Positions 1 through 8,290 of a stretch of DNA of 37,981 nucleotides are shown here, piece by piece. The notes below the pieces were generated by a model. The model did no database searches. It was not told where the DNA came from and worked only from the letters and a program-made list of their open reading frames with translations. The stretch is from Haloferax marisrubri (GTDB lineage: Archaea; Halobacteriota; Halobacteria; Halobacteriales; Haloferacaceae): the NCBI RefSeq assembly GCF_001469875.2, contig NZ_LOPW02000018.1:268086-306066 (forward strand), given 5' to 3'. Within the stretch, counting starts at the first letter, position 1; every line of letters begins with the position of its first letter. The position numbers were made by a program, and so were the translations under genes.

Positions 1-1
1 G

Positions 2-1351
2 ACGGCCGCGTTCAAAGAGCAGGTTCGTGCGGACGCTGCCAAAGAGCCGTTCGTTGACGAACCGGCGACACTCGCCGTGCTTGCGACGTTGAGTGCGATC
101 TGTGTGAAAGCATATCCGAAATTCGAGCACGCGTCACCCCGGAACATTCAGGTGCTCTACGACATCCGGGAGCTGTACGTCAACAATCTCGCCTCCCTCA
201 TGCGCGCCCACGGCGATGGATCACTCCAGCAGGACATCGCCGACGTGCTGTACAGTAAGGAACCCGGCGAGGATGGCCCGCACCCTGGCCGGGTCTGTAC
301 GGGCATCACAGAGATGCCGGAGTTCAGTGACGGTCTTTACCTGGAAGTCCCGATGGCCGCAGCGTCACGGAAATGCTTGGTTCGGGAGGGCGAAGGGCCG
401 ACAGAGCCGGGCGATGGCGGAGAGATACTGACGCGAGTGAAAGACAACAAGCTGTACGTCCCTGTCGGTAATTTCGACAGCAAGTATCGTGACTATGCTG
501 AGCGGGCGTTCAAGAAGCTCCTGCGGGTGCAGGAGGACGGCCTCTCCGATGACCAGCTGACGTGGCTGACGGCGAATGAGTCGGCCATCACAGAGCGAAT
601 CGATCGTTTCCTCGAGACCGGCCATCACGAGCGCATCTGGCGGAACTGGGACCGTGGCGAACGGACGATCCGCGTCCTCCGGCGGGCCCTGAATGACGCC
701 CCCGACGACGTGGTGCAAACGGGTGAGTTCCACACAGCGAAGGAGCTCCACCGAGCGGTTACGGCGTACGACGCCGAGGACGAGTGGGAATCCTCTGTAA
801 CGGACTGGATCTCGAGTCCGAGCAGTCTCGCGAAGACGCTGGCCGACCACGAGTCACACTCGGCCGTCACGATCGACCGCGACGGACGCGTAAACACGTA
901 CCGGATTGGGCGTGCCGGTACCGGCGCCGAACAGATCGAGGTTCGGGAGATTGAGGACCTCTTCGAACTCCCCTGTATGGCGAATATGGAGGAGCGGCTA
1001 CACGAGAAGAAACCCGTCCGGAAGGACCTCTACAACTTCGCACGGATGGTGATGTGGCTGCCGCAGTACCAGGACAGTAGCCTCGACGAGATTGTCGCGG
1101 ATCTCAAGGACGTTTTCTCCCGGTGGCCGTGGTACGACGAACAGGAGACGGAATACCAGGTCCGCTACGAGTTCTCGAACACCATCGACGGCGACACGCC
1201 GTTGCCGATGAACTGCGATAATGACGATCTGCAGCGCTACTGTATCGGCCAGGACCAGTGTCCCTACTCGATCTGGGGCAGTCTTCCGTTCCCGGATGGG
1301 ATGTATGAACAGGTTGACGAGGAATCCGCGGGTCCCGTTGAGCGATTCTAG
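2..1351 (+). CDS. PriL C-terminal Fe-S-domain protein (5' end outside window)
   Basis: The reading frame is open from the first bases, so the true start lies upstream; the GTG at 77 is probably an internal valine. The N-terminal two thirds are not recognised. The last ~135 residues match the pattern of the archaeal/eukaryotic primase large-subunit C-terminal domain: Cys in LPCMANM, a helical stretch, a YQVRYEF segment, then Cys in PMNC, RYC and DQC before a YSIWGSLPF end. In PriL four such cysteines hold a 4Fe-4S cluster used in primer initiation. This suggests a plasmid- or virus-type replication protein rather than the housekeeping PriL. A second, shorter copy of this domain lies at 31363-31743. 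Fe-S domain call fairly confident; overall role inferred. Confidence 0.7.
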   Translation, partial: TAAFKEQVRADAAKEPFVDEPATLAVLATLSAICVKAYPKFEHASPRNIQVLYDIRELYVNNLASLMRAHGDGSLQQDIADVLYSKEPGEDGPHPGRVCTGITEMPEFSDGLYLEVPMAAASRKCLVREGEGPTEPGDGGEILTRVKDNKLYVPVGNFDSKYRDYAERAFKKLLRVQEDGLSDDQLTWLTANESAITERIDRFLETGHHERIWRNWDRGERTIRVLRRALNDAPDDVVQTGEFHTAKELHRAVTAYDAEDEWESSVTDWISSPSSLAKTLADHESHSAVTIDRDGRVNTYRIGRAGTGAEQIEVREIEDLFELPCMANMEERLHEKKPVRKDLYNFARMVMWLPQYQDSSLDEIVADLKDVFSRWPWYDEQETEYQVRYEFSNTIDGDTPLPMNCDNDDLQRYCIGQDQCPYSIWGSLPFPDGMYEQVDEESAGPVERF

Positions 1352-1406
1352 AGAGCTCATCTCTTTCCCCGACCAACTCCGCTTCGCTCAAGGTACGCGC
1401 TACTGA

Positions 1407-1991
1407 AACACCGCAGTCGACGCCGGACGACTATACGTCTCCGTCGATGCGATTTCCGATACGGCACGCCATCGGTACCGGCTTCACTCGTTGAGCGCAG
1501 CGACAGTCGAGGAACGGTGGCAGGTGCCACTTCGCTCGGAGCCGAATGGGCCATCCGCAGTAGCTGGTGACCACATCGTCGTGACGGCTAAACGGGGACT
1601 CGAACAGGCTCGTGTCGTCGCATTTCGGAAGCGGTACGGCGAGGAGGACTGGCTTGTCGACATCGACGTCCGCCTCACGGCGGCACCCACGATTGATGGT
1701 GGAACGGTCTACGTCCCCGATTGGAGCGGCCGGGTCCACGCACTATCGGTATGGGACGGTTCCGTGCAGTGGTCACAACAGGTAGGCGCAGCGGATGGTG
1801 GACGAACGTTCACCGAACCGGTTGCCGTTCTCGGCGACACGCTCTATCTCGGTTCGCAGTCGGGGTCTACCGGCAACCGGGGAAGAGCGATGGACCACGA
1901 ATCTAGGTGGCGTCAGTCGTGCCATCGTGACTCCAGCGGCGATTTTCGTTCTCGAATCGGAGGAACCGTGGTTGCACTTGGGGAGACGTAG
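1407..1991 (+). pseudogene. PQQ-type beta-propeller protein remnant, frameshifted
   Basis: Frame 1407-1870 reads like PQQ/BamB propeller blades (LYVSVDA, EERWQVPL, APTIDGGTVYV, DWSGRVHAL). Around 1875-1945 the blade sense continues in another frame (TGEERWTTNLGG, RAIVTPAAIFVLES) and then returns to the first frame (GGTVVALGE) before a stop. There is no start with a signal peptide and a stop codon lies at 1404-1406. The gene therefore appears truncated at the N-terminus and carries two compensating indels. The intact family is usually an exported or membrane-anchored propeller. It sits at the junction between the PriL-type gene and the metal island. Confidence 0.6.
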
Positions 1992-2160
1992 GAGGACAGT
2001 CTAGTAGACAAGTGACAGTATCTGTGACCGGGCTACTTAGCGCGGCAGAACAGTGCTGGTTGCGCTTCACCGGTGGCCGAAACTCGTGTCCGTTCCAAAC
2101 GACGTTCGGCGCTGTCTCGTCGGAACCCTTCATCACTCCATCCCAATCGAATAATAAGGT

Positions 2161-2171
2161 TTAATATTTGA
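2161..2171 (+). promoter_or_regulatory. TTAATATTTGA box upstream of nikR1
   Basis: The 11-mer TTAATATTTGA ends 18 bases before the nikR1 ATG. The same 11-mer is found at 9316-9326 at the start of the third NikR gene, and related AATATTAA cores precede the ABC operon, nikR2 and cbiM. It could be the TATA region of a leaderless promoter or a NikR operator; the sequence alone cannot tell. Confidence 0.4.
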
Positions 2172-2189
2172 CACCGGCTTAGTTGTTAT

Positions 2190-2618
2190 ATGGCCGTCGT
2201 TAGCGTCTCGATGCCGGAAGAACTACTTGAGCGAATCGACCAGTTTTCGGACGACCACGGATATACTGGCCGGAGCGAAGTGCTCCGAGAGGCGAGTCGG
2301 AACCTCCTCGGTGAGTTCGAGGACAAGAAACTCGAAGACCGCGAACTGATGGGCGTCGTTACCGTCGTCTTCGATTACGAGACGACGAGCGTCGAAGAGA
2401 AGATGATGCGACTTCGCCACGAGTACGAGGACATCGTTGCGTCGAACTTCCACAGCCATGTCGGCGGGCACCACTGTATGGAATTGTTCGTTCTCGAGGG
2501 ATCGCTCGAAGATATCTCGACGTTCGTCGGGAAGATCAGAGCGACGAAAGACACGCTTACGATCGATTATTCGGTACTTCCGGTCGACGACTTCGGTCCG
2601 CTCGCGGATATGAGCTAA
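2190..2618 (+). CDS. nikR: NikR-type nickel-responsive regulator 1
   Basis: A 142-residue protein with an N-terminal ribbon-helix-helix ([23 protein letters not shown]) and a C-terminal ACT-like metal-sensing domain. The nickel ligands of NikR are all in register: H77, H88, H90 and C96 (E. coli H76, H87, H89, C95). It should act as a tetrameric metal-dependent DNA-binding repressor. It is the most canonical of the four NikR-like proteins here together with the one at 9723-10154, and directly precedes a NitT/TauT-type ABC operon. Start is the only ATG that gives the full RHH strand. Confident in family; target genes inferred from neighbourhood. Confidence 0.9.
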   Translation: MAVVSVSMPEELLERIDQFSDDHGYTGRSEVLREASRNLLGEFEDKKLEDRELMGVVTVVFDYETTSVEEKMMRLRHEYEDIVASNFHSHVGGHHCMELFVLEGSLEDISTFVGKIRATKDTLTIDYSVLPVDDFGPLADMS

Positions 2619-2971
2619 CTTCGCTTTTCACGTTCGGATATTCCAGACTGACATCTCCGTCCGCTGTAGGCGGAGAAATAGCGACTATAGTCGGCTATCG
2701 TGGTTTGCAGACCGATTCGTATCCGAGAGTGGAGCCGACTCCAATCTCAGCCCTTCGAGTTTCTCGTGCCGGTGAGGCCCGAGATGAACGGTCAAACGGC
2801 CGTACACACCGGACGCGTCTCTCATACTGACTTACTTCTTCGACTCACCGTTCTCGCACTACGGACACCAGCGACTTCTTCAACGTTGACTCGACCATCG
2901 GGAACCGATATTAACGATACATCTCTAAATCACAGTTATTATTATACCCTGTTCTAAAGTTAACAACAACG
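2619..2971. promoter_or_regulatory. Intergenic region and promoter of the NitT/TauT-type ABC operon
   Basis: No convincing gene in 353 bases. A 10-bp palindrome GACTATAGTC lies at 2683-2692. Near the 3' end are a GATATTAAC core (2907-2915), a TATA-like TTATTATTATA (2936-2946) and a TTCTAAAGTTAACAACA segment (2952-2968) ending 3 bases before the ATG of the substrate-binding protein. The TATA-to-ATG spacing fits a leaderless transcript, so the segment at 2952-2968 would overlap the transcription start, a usual archaeal repressor position. Confidence 0.5.
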
Positions 2972-3997
2972 ATGGTCGAACTCACGCGACGAAGGTTGCT
3001 CCAGAAAGCGGGTGTAAGCACGGTCGCTGCGACGGGAATCGCTGGCTGTCTCGGTCAAAGTGGTGGGTCACTCGACTCTGTGACCGTCGCGTACGTCCCG
3101 ATTTACCCGAACATACAACACTACGTGATGGAACAAGAGGGCTACTACGAGGAGGTTCCAGCGGAGGTCTCAATAGAGCGGTTCAGCTCTGGCCCCAGCG
3201 TCGTCAAGGCCTTCGCCAGCGGGGACGTCGACGTCGCGCTTTTCGGTATCACCCCTGCGATGGTTCTCGCCGACAAAGGGACCGACGCCGGTATCCTCGC
3301 GGCAAATTCGAGAAACGGCTTCAAGGTCATGGGGACGACCGAACTAGCCGAGCTCTACGAACAGGAGGAGACAGCCACGTTCGAGCGCTTCGAGGAAGAA
3401 CACGGTCGCAAGGTCCGGTTCGGTGCTCCGCCGGATGGGAGCGTCCCTGATATCGTGCTCCGGTACTGGATCCAAGAGGACCTCAACGTCGGTGAGATAG
3501 AGTCCGTCATCAACAAATCGAAGGTCCCACCGGCGAAGGCGGTCCAAACGATCCAATCGGGTGATATCGACGCGACCATCATCCAAGAGCCGTTCGCGAC
3601 GATAATCGGCCAAGAGGACGGCTTCGAGGAACTCGTCTGGTCCGGTAACATCTTGGAGAACCATCCGGTTACGGTGCTGTTTGCGAACCAGCGGGTGATT
3701 GACGACAGCGAGGTCGCCCAGTCGCTGGTCGAACAGCACACGGCGGCGACCGAGTTCACGGCAAATTCGCCTGATATGGCCGCTACCCACGCCGCGTCGG
3801 TGATCGGGTCCGGCGTGAGCGAACAACTGGCCACGAAAGCAATGGACTCCCGGGCATCTGCGTTCATCTCGGATCCCCACGCAATCACCGAGCAAACCGC
3901 GACGATGGGTGAGTTCGTCGCGAACGTCGGCAACATCGAGACACCGGTCGCGACCGAGGATCTGTTCGCGTTCAGCCCCTACGACGCCATCCAGTAA
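2972..3997 (+). CDS. ABC transporter substrate-binding lipoprotein, NitT/TauT (SsuA/ThiY-like) family
   Basis: A 341-residue exported solute-binding protein. The N-terminus has a Tat-type motif (RRRLLQK, residues 6-12), a short hydrophobic stretch and a lipobox ending at C26 (IAGC), so the mature protein is probably lipid-anchored outside the membrane. The remainder has the NMT1/SsuA layout (VAYVPIYPNIQHYVMEQEG, SGDVDVALFG, SGDIDATIIQEP). Members of this family bind sulfonates, nitrate, thiamine precursors and other ligands. Here it is flanked by two NikR-type regulators, which suggests a nickel or cobalt complex; the ligand is inferred only. The stop codon shares a base with the permease start. 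Confidence 0.85.
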   Translation: MVELTRRRLLQKAGVSTVAATGIAGCLGQSGGSLDSVTVAYVPIYPNIQHYVMEQEGYYEEVPAEVSIERFSSGPSVVKAFASGDVDVALFGITPAMVLADKGTDAGILAANSRNGFKVMGTTELAELYEQEETATFERFEEEHGRKVRFGAPPDGSVPDIVLRYWIQEDLNVGEIESVINKSKVPPAKAVQTIQSGDIDATIIQEPFATIIGQEDGFEELVWSGNILENHPVTVLFANQRVIDDSEVAQSLVEQHTAATEFTANSPDMAATHAASVIGSGVSEQLATKAMDSRASAFISDPHAITEQTATMGEFVANVGNIETPVATEDLFAFSPYDAIQ

Positions 3998-4839
3998 TGA
4001 GCCTCCAGACCGACTCCAAATCCAGTGCGACCACGATGCCCCGTTTCGAGGGGGACGCGAAGAGATATCTACGCGGACTCGGCGGGCTGACCGCGTTCCT
4101 CATCGTCTGGTGGATCGGCGCGATGATGACCCAGCCGTCGTATCTGGTTCCGGGGCCGGTCGCGTCGGTGCGCGCGTTCGTGGATCTGTTCGCAACCTCG
4201 ACTGCGATTGTCGTCCCCGTTTTGGGGTCGGAGATGGTGCTTCCAACGGGGCTCGCACACCTCGCGGAGACGCTGTTCCACTACGTTCCCGGCCTCCTTT
4301 TGGGGGCGGGCTGCGGAATCTCGCTCGGGTTGGCGATGGGCTGGAACGGTGCACTCGACGACTGGTTCCGGCCGCTCGTCCGTGTACTGCGGCCGATTCC
4401 GCCGCTTGCATGGGTCGTCTTCGCCATCGTCTGGTTCGGTATTCACCACACCGGCGCGGCGTTCATCGTCTTCGTCGGCGCGTTTTGGATTAATTTCTAC
4501 GGGGCGTACGGTGGCGTCGAAGGCGTCTCGAGTGACCTCACCGATGCCGCGTCGACGCTTGGCGTTGAACGCGACCTCTCGATGCTGAAACTCGTCGCGC
4601 TCCCGAGCGCGGCTCCTCAGGTGCTGACGGGGTTCCGGACGAGCATCGGGCGGTGCTGGATGATCGTCGTCGGCGCTGAGCTGTTCGGCGCGCCCGGCGT
4701 CGGCTACGAGATCATCAACGCCTCGAACAACCTCGCGATGGCGACCAGCGTCGCCTACATGTTTCTGATCAGTCTGGCGTTCCTCTGTATGGACGTCGGA
4801 TTTCGACTCGTCGAACGGAGTGTGCTCGCATGGCGATGA
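3997..4839 (+). CDS. ABC transporter permease, NitT/TauT (SsuC-like) family
   Basis: A 280-residue inner-membrane permease with about six hydrophobic segments beginning near residue 30 (LTAFLIVWWIGAMM). The cytoplasmic coupling (EAA-type) loop is visible as DAASTLGVERDLSMLKLVAL followed by PSAAPQVLTGFR. The start ATG overlaps the stop of the binding-protein gene by one base and the 3' end overlaps the ATPase start by ten bases, so the three genes are translationally coupled. It should form the channel for the ligand delivered by the upstream lipoprotein. Two such permeases would make the dimer. Confidence 0.87.
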   Translation: MSLQTDSKSSATTMPRFEGDAKRYLRGLGGLTAFLIVWWIGAMMTQPSYLVPGPVASVRAFVDLFATSTAIVVPVLGSEMVLPTGLAHLAETLFHYVPGLLLGAGCGISLGLAMGWNGALDDWFRPLVRVLRPIPPLAWVVFAIVWFGIHHTGAAFIVFVGAFWINFYGAYGGVEGVSSDLTDAASTLGVERDLSMLKLVALPSAAPQVLTGFRTSIGRCWMIVVGAELFGAPGVGYEIINASNNLAMATSVAYMFLISLAFLCMDVGFRLVERSVLAWR

Positions 4840-5621
4840 ACAAGCTCTCATCGACTGCCCGGGAGTCTAGCCAGAAGATTAGCATTCGGAGCGTCAGTAA
4901 GGCGTACGAATCCACCCACGCGCTCGACGAGGTCTCGTTTTCGGTGTCCGAAGGCGAGTTCTGCTGTGTCGTCGGGCCGTCCGGCTGCGGAAAGACGACC
5001 CTGTTGCGGGCCATCGCCGGGCTCGACGACCCCGATAGCGGCTCGATTCTGGTCGATGGCGACCCGGTCACTGAGCCGAGTTTAAATCGGGGGATGGTGT
5101 TCCAGGAGTACGCCTTGTTCCCGTGGCGAACCGTCCGCGGGAACATCCGATTCGGTCTCGACCGGCCCGCGTGTGCGTGCGCCGACTGCGAGGCGCGGGT
5201 TCGCGAACTGGTAGACCTCGTGGGACTCGACGGCTTCGAAGACGCCTATCCAAAGGAGCTGTCCGGGGGCATGAAACAGCGCGTCGGCATCGCCCGGGCC
5301 CTCGCCGTCGACCCGGAGATACTGCTCATGGACGAACCGTTCGGGAGCGTCGACGCCCGGACGCGAGACCGCCTGCACGCCGAACTGCTCGACATCTGGG
5401 CGCAGACCGAACAGACCGTCGTGTTCATCACCCACGATATCGACGAAGCGGTGACGCTGGCCGACCGCGTCGTCGTGATGGACGCCGACCCGGGGACCGT
5501 CCAGTCGACCATCTCCATCGACTTAGAGCGGCCACGCGAACGAACGGCCCACGAGTTCGTCGACTACGTCGCGAGAATCAGAGACGAACTCGGAAGTCCG
5601 CGAGACATCAGCCAGAAGTAG
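4830..5621 (+). CDS. ABC transporter ATPase, NitT/TauT (SsuB-like) family
   Basis: A 263-residue nucleotide-binding protein with Walker A GPSGCGKTT, Q-loop VFQEYALFPW, signature LSGGMKQRVGIARAL, Walker B ILLMDEPFGSVDA and switch His in FITHDIDEA. It energises the importer encoded just upstream. An unusual feature is a cysteine cluster, ACACADCEAR, in the helical subdomain between the Q-loop and the signature; this could bind metal, but that is speculation. The ATG at 4830 overlaps the permease end; ATG at 4836 is an alternative. Confidence 0.9.
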   Translation: MAMNKLSSTARESSQKISIRSVSKAYESTHALDEVSFSVSEGEFCCVVGPSGCGKTTLLRAIAGLDDPDSGSILVDGDPVTEPSLNRGMVFQEYALFPWRTVRGNIRFGLDRPACACADCEARVRELVDLVGLDGFEDAYPKELSGGMKQRVGIARALAVDPEILLMDEPFGSVDARTRDRLHAELLDIWAQTEQTVVFITHDIDEAVTLADRVVVMDADPGTVQSTISIDLERPRERTAHEFVDYVARIRDELGSPRDISQK

Positions 5622-5801
5622 CGTCACCGCACTCCACAGTGTGTCGTTTCGTCGTGACTCCCGTGGTGAACGGGGCGATAGACCCGCAGCGATACTATGC
5701 GTGACACTCCTGTCCTTGGTGCCGTAGGCCTCGGAAACTTCGCTTTCCACGAGCTTGGGGTGTCGTTGAGAGGAACCCAACGATGAGCTCCGGACACGAA
5801 C

Positions 5802-5864
5802 CCAATATTAAATATCAGTGCAACCAACCGCCATCTCTATTATCTCAGAATACAAATTTAATAT
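5802..5864 (+). promoter_or_regulatory. Promoter region of nikR2
   Basis: The sequence turns AT-rich here after a GC-rich spacer (5622-5800) in which I see no gene. A CCAATATTAAAT core lies at 5802-5813, resembling the AATATTAA cores upstream of the other metal genes, and ATTTAATAT directly abuts the ATG. The short distance suggests a leaderless transcript. Confidence 0.4.
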
Positions 5865-6305
5865 ATGCCGATTGTAAGCTCCTCGATGGATGAGCGACTC
5901 CGTGACAACCTCGATACGTTCGCCGCGGAACATGGCTACAGCGGCCGAAGCGAGGTGATTCGTGAAGCATGCCAATCTCTACTCGCGGAGTACGAAGAGA
6001 CCGATTACGAGGGTCAACGTGTCTTAGCGACGGTAACCGCTGTCTTTGGGTACGATAAGCCGGAGATTGAGCGCCGGATGATGGACATTCGCCACGAGTT
6101 CGAGGCGTCGATTCGGTCGAACTCGCACAACTGCCTCGACGGCAACGCGGGCTGTGTCGAGACGTTCGTCGTCGAGGCACCCTACGACGACGTCTTGCGG
6201 TTTATTGGAACCGTTCGCGGGGCAGACGAGTCAGTCTCGGTCGAATACACGGTCGTCCCCGTCGATGTGATGAACGCAGAAGTCAGCGATCTGAAGTCAC
6301 CCTGA
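5865..6305 (+). CDS. NikR-like regulator 2 with altered metal site
   Basis: A 146-residue protein with the same RHH (VSSSMDERLRDNLD, GRSEVIREA) and ACT-like domains as NikR. The metal ligands differ from the canonical set: H77 and H88 are kept, but the third histidine is replaced by Cys (SHNC, C90) and the final cysteine (C97) is one residue further away. The predicted site is therefore His2Cys2 instead of His3Cys, which may shift metal preference or affinity. It lies between the NitT/TauT-type ABC operon and the cbiM operon and could control either. Family assignment is firm; metal specificity unknown. Confidence 0.85.
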   Translation: MPIVSSSMDERLRDNLDTFAAEHGYSGRSEVIREACQSLLAEYEETDYEGQRVLATVTAVFGYDKPEIERRMMDIRHEFEASIRSNSHNCLDGNAGCVETFVVEAPYDDVLRFIGTVRGADESVSVEYTVVPVDVMNAEVSDLKSP

Positions 6306-6368
6306 GGTACACGATAGTGTTGTCTTCGAACCGCTGTAATCGTCGGTCGTCGGGTCAAAAAAGTAATC

Positions 6369-6470
6369 TGAAATATTAACAACGCGAGAGAATATACTGC
6401 TCTATTATTATTCTAAACATCCCAACACAGCAACTTTATTATATCTGATTCAAGAATTGGCAACCAGGCT
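6369..6470 (+). promoter_or_regulatory. Promoter region of the cbiMNQO operon
   Basis: A strongly AT-rich stretch. It contains TGAAATATTAAC (6369-6380), a TTAACAACG sequence (6377-6385), a TATA-like TTTATTATATC near 6436, and TTCAAGAATTGGCAAC (6449-6464) just upstream of the ATG. The last segment sits where TTC-AA-TT-ACAAC-like segments sit before the substrate-binding protein genes at 2972 and 23281. Confidence 0.45.
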
Positions 6471-7151
6471 ATGGCACACATTCACCTCGGAGAAGGGTCG
6501 TTCCCGTTGTGGGCACTCGTTCTGTGGACGCTCATCGGCGCCGGGCTAATCAGCGCCATCGTGTACCGAATCCGGAACGGCGGTATCAAGACGCGTCAGA
6601 TCGCGCTCGCGGGTATCGGTGCGGCCGCGAGTTTCGCGGTCTTCCAACTGAATATCCCCGTGTGGGGCGGCATCCACATGAACCTCACCGGACTAGTGGG
6701 TATCCTCGCCGGCCCGCTGCTCGGGGGACTCATCGCGCTGGTCGTGAACATCTTCTCGGCCGCGCTCGGACACGGTGCGGTCGGCCTGCTCGGTGCGAAC
6801 ACGCTCGTCAACGCTACTGAGGCTATCATCGCCTACTACGCGTTTAAGGCGCTGATGGGAATGGACTGGGATGTCTTCCCCGCCAGCGCTAGCGCCGCGA
6901 CACTCGGCCTGTCGGCAGGAGCGGTCCTGATGGGCGCGATCATCGTCATCAGCGGCGTGAACGGGAGTGCGCTCCCCCGGGGCGACCTGACAATCGCCGT
7001 CGCCGGCCTCGTCGGACTCAACCTCGGCGTCGCTGTCATCGAAGGTATCCTGACGGGCTTCGTCGTCCAGTTCCTCGCGTCGGTCCGTCCCGATCTCGTC
7101 GGCCTCACCGACCAAGAGACTCGTGAGGAGTCAACCGGGGTGACCGCGTGA
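6471..7151 (+). CDS. cbiM: Energy-coupling-factor cobalt/nickel transporter S component CbiM/NikM
   Basis: A 226-residue polytopic protein with the CbiM/NikM signature: a histidine-rich N-terminus (MAHIHLGEG) and GGIHMNLTGLVGILAGP in the loop that supplies a further metal-binding His. In NikM/CbiM the metal is held by the N-terminal amine and a His at position 2. Here removal of Met1 before Ala would leave Ala-His, giving an equivalent geometry; alternatively H5 aligns with the family His. It is the membrane metal-binding subunit of an ECF importer. Nickel versus cobalt cannot be decided; four nearby NikR-like regulators favour nickel, the cbiL relic favours cobalt. Confidence 0.9.
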   Translation: MAHIHLGEGSFPLWALVLWTLIGAGLISAIVYRIRNGGIKTRQIALAGIGAAASFAVFQLNIPVWGGIHMNLTGLVGILAGPLLGGLIALVVNIFSAALGHGAVGLLGANTLVNATEAIIAYYAFKALMGMDWDVFPASASAATLGLSAGAVLMGAIIVISGVNGSALPRGDLTIAVAGLVGLNLGVAVIEGILTGFVVQFLASVRPDLVGLTDQETREESTGVTA

Positions 7152-7474
7152 TGCAGCGCTGGCAACAGTACGGGGGCCTCCTCGGTCTGCTCGCGGTCTG
7201 TTTCGCAGCCGGGCTCTGGGGGTTCACTTCGACCGGCGGCGCGCTCCCGTGGGCCAAGCGGTCCGCGAAGGCGCTCCAACGTGGGGTGCAGGAGGGCGGC
7301 GGCGCACTCGTCGACTTCGGTCGCGGCATCGTCGTCGCCGGGCCGATTCGGAAGGGCGGGATGATGCTCGAATTCGGGGGACTCGTCGCCCTGTTGTTCG
7401 TCCTCGGCATCGGACTGTACGTCTACGTCGACCGCTACGGCGGCTTCGGCGAAGAGGGACGCTCGGCACAGTAA
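7151..7474 (+). CDS. CbiN-like small membrane subunit
   Basis: A 107-residue protein with one hydrophobic helix near each end (about residues 8-28 and 75-96) and a hydrophilic middle, the topology and size of CbiN/NikN accessory subunits of ECF metal transporters. Sequence similarity is not recognisable beyond this layout, so the call rests on length, topology and position between cbiM and cbiQ. A GTG at 7148 is in frame, but the ATG at 7151 is the likelier start; the gene overlaps the cbiM stop. Confidence 0.7.
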   Translation: MQRWQQYGGLLGLLAVCFAAGLWGFTSTGGALPWAKRSAKALQRGVQEGGGALVDFGRGIVVAGPIRKGGMMLEFGGLVALLFVLGIGLYVYVDRYGGFGEEGRSAQ

Positions 7475-7477
7475 CTC

Positions 7478-8290
7478 GTGACGACGCTCTCGAACCACGT
7501 TCCCGACCCGCGGCTCATCACGGCGTTCGCCGAGCGGCGGGATGGGCCGCTCCACCGCGTCAATCCGTGGACCAAGGTGGGAATCGTCGGCGCACTCGTC
7601 CTCGCGGTCACTGTGTTCGACCACGTTGTACTCCTCGCTGGACTGTACGGTGTGGTCCTCGCCGCCTACGGGTTAGCGGGGCTTCCGTACCGCCGCTTAG
7701 CGGGCTGGTACACGCTTCCGCTCCTGTTTATCGTCTCGGTCGCCGGCCCGTTGGCGTTCCTCGAGCCGGGCACGCCGATTGGCGGTGCGCTCTCGACGCC
7801 GGTCGGTGAACTCTCAGTCACGTGGTCGGGTCTCGTACTCCTCTGTGAACTCAGTTTCCGGTCACTGACAGTCGTGACGTTCACGCTGGCGGCGTCGATG
7901 ACGACGAAGTACACCGCGGTTGCGTACATGCTCGGACGCTTGCTCCCCCGACCAATTGACCAGGTCGCGCTCCTCACCTATCGGTTCACGTTCGTCATGG
8001 TCGAGACGCTCGAAGACCTGGTGAAAGCCGTGCTCACCCGGGGTGCGAATCTCTCGGAGTTCTGGTCGAACAGGCGACTGTACGCGAGAATCCTCGGGAT
8101 GACGATGCTGTCGGCCATCGAGCAGTCCGAACGGCTCGTCAAATCGATGGAAGCCCGCGGCTACGACGGCGACATCACGCTGTACGGCGACGTCTCGCGG
8201 CCGCCCCTTCGCGAGCTACTTGTCGTGGTCGGTTCGTACGCGGTTGTCGTCGGGTATGCGGCTGTCTCGGTCACCGGGGTGGGACTGTGA
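7478..8290 (+). CDS. cbiQ: ECF transporter transmembrane (T) component CbiQ
   Basis: A 270-residue membrane protein with the EcfT/CbiQ arrangement: HRVNPWTKVGIVGAL near the N-terminus, several hydrophobic helices, and long C-terminal coupling helices (LVKAVLTRGANLSEF, IEQSERLVKSMEARGY) that contact the ATPases through the conserved AxxxRG-type motif. It starts with GTG three bases after the upstream gene and its stop overlaps the cbiO GTG by four bases. It links the metal-binding subunit CbiM to the ATPase CbiO. Confidence 0.9.
   Translation: MTTLSNHVPDPRLITAFAERRDGPLHRVNPWTKVGIVGALVLAVTVFDHVVLLAGLYGVVLAAYGLAGLPYRRLAGWYTLPLLFIVSVAGPLAFLEPGTPIGGALSTPVGELSVTWSGLVLLCELSFRSLTVVTFTLAASMTTKYTAVAYMLGRLLPRPIDQVALLTYRFTFVMVETLEDLVKAVLTRGANLSEFWSNRRLYARILGMTMLSAIEQSERLVKSMEARGYDGDITLYGDVSRPPLRELLVVVGSYAVVVGYAAVSVTGVGL

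Noticed and set aside
2655-2675. Hairpin CTCCG...CGGAG after nikR1
   Set aside because: Only five paired bases in either alternative fold and no T-run; not enough for a terminator or riboswitch call.
2700-2957. 85-codon plus-strand ORF between nikR1 and the ABC operon
   Set aside because: No Shine-Dalgarno or promoter at its start, runs into the promoter of the next gene, composition not haloarchaeal (low Asp/Glu).
4069-4851. Minus-strand ORF opposite the permease
   Set aside because: Low-complexity Arg/Glu/Asp composition; the plus-strand permease is well supported.
5622-5800. Possible insertion-sequence end (phrase resembling TnpB 3' regions)
   Set aside because: No inverted repeats or matching transposase codons could be found; similarity was too vague.
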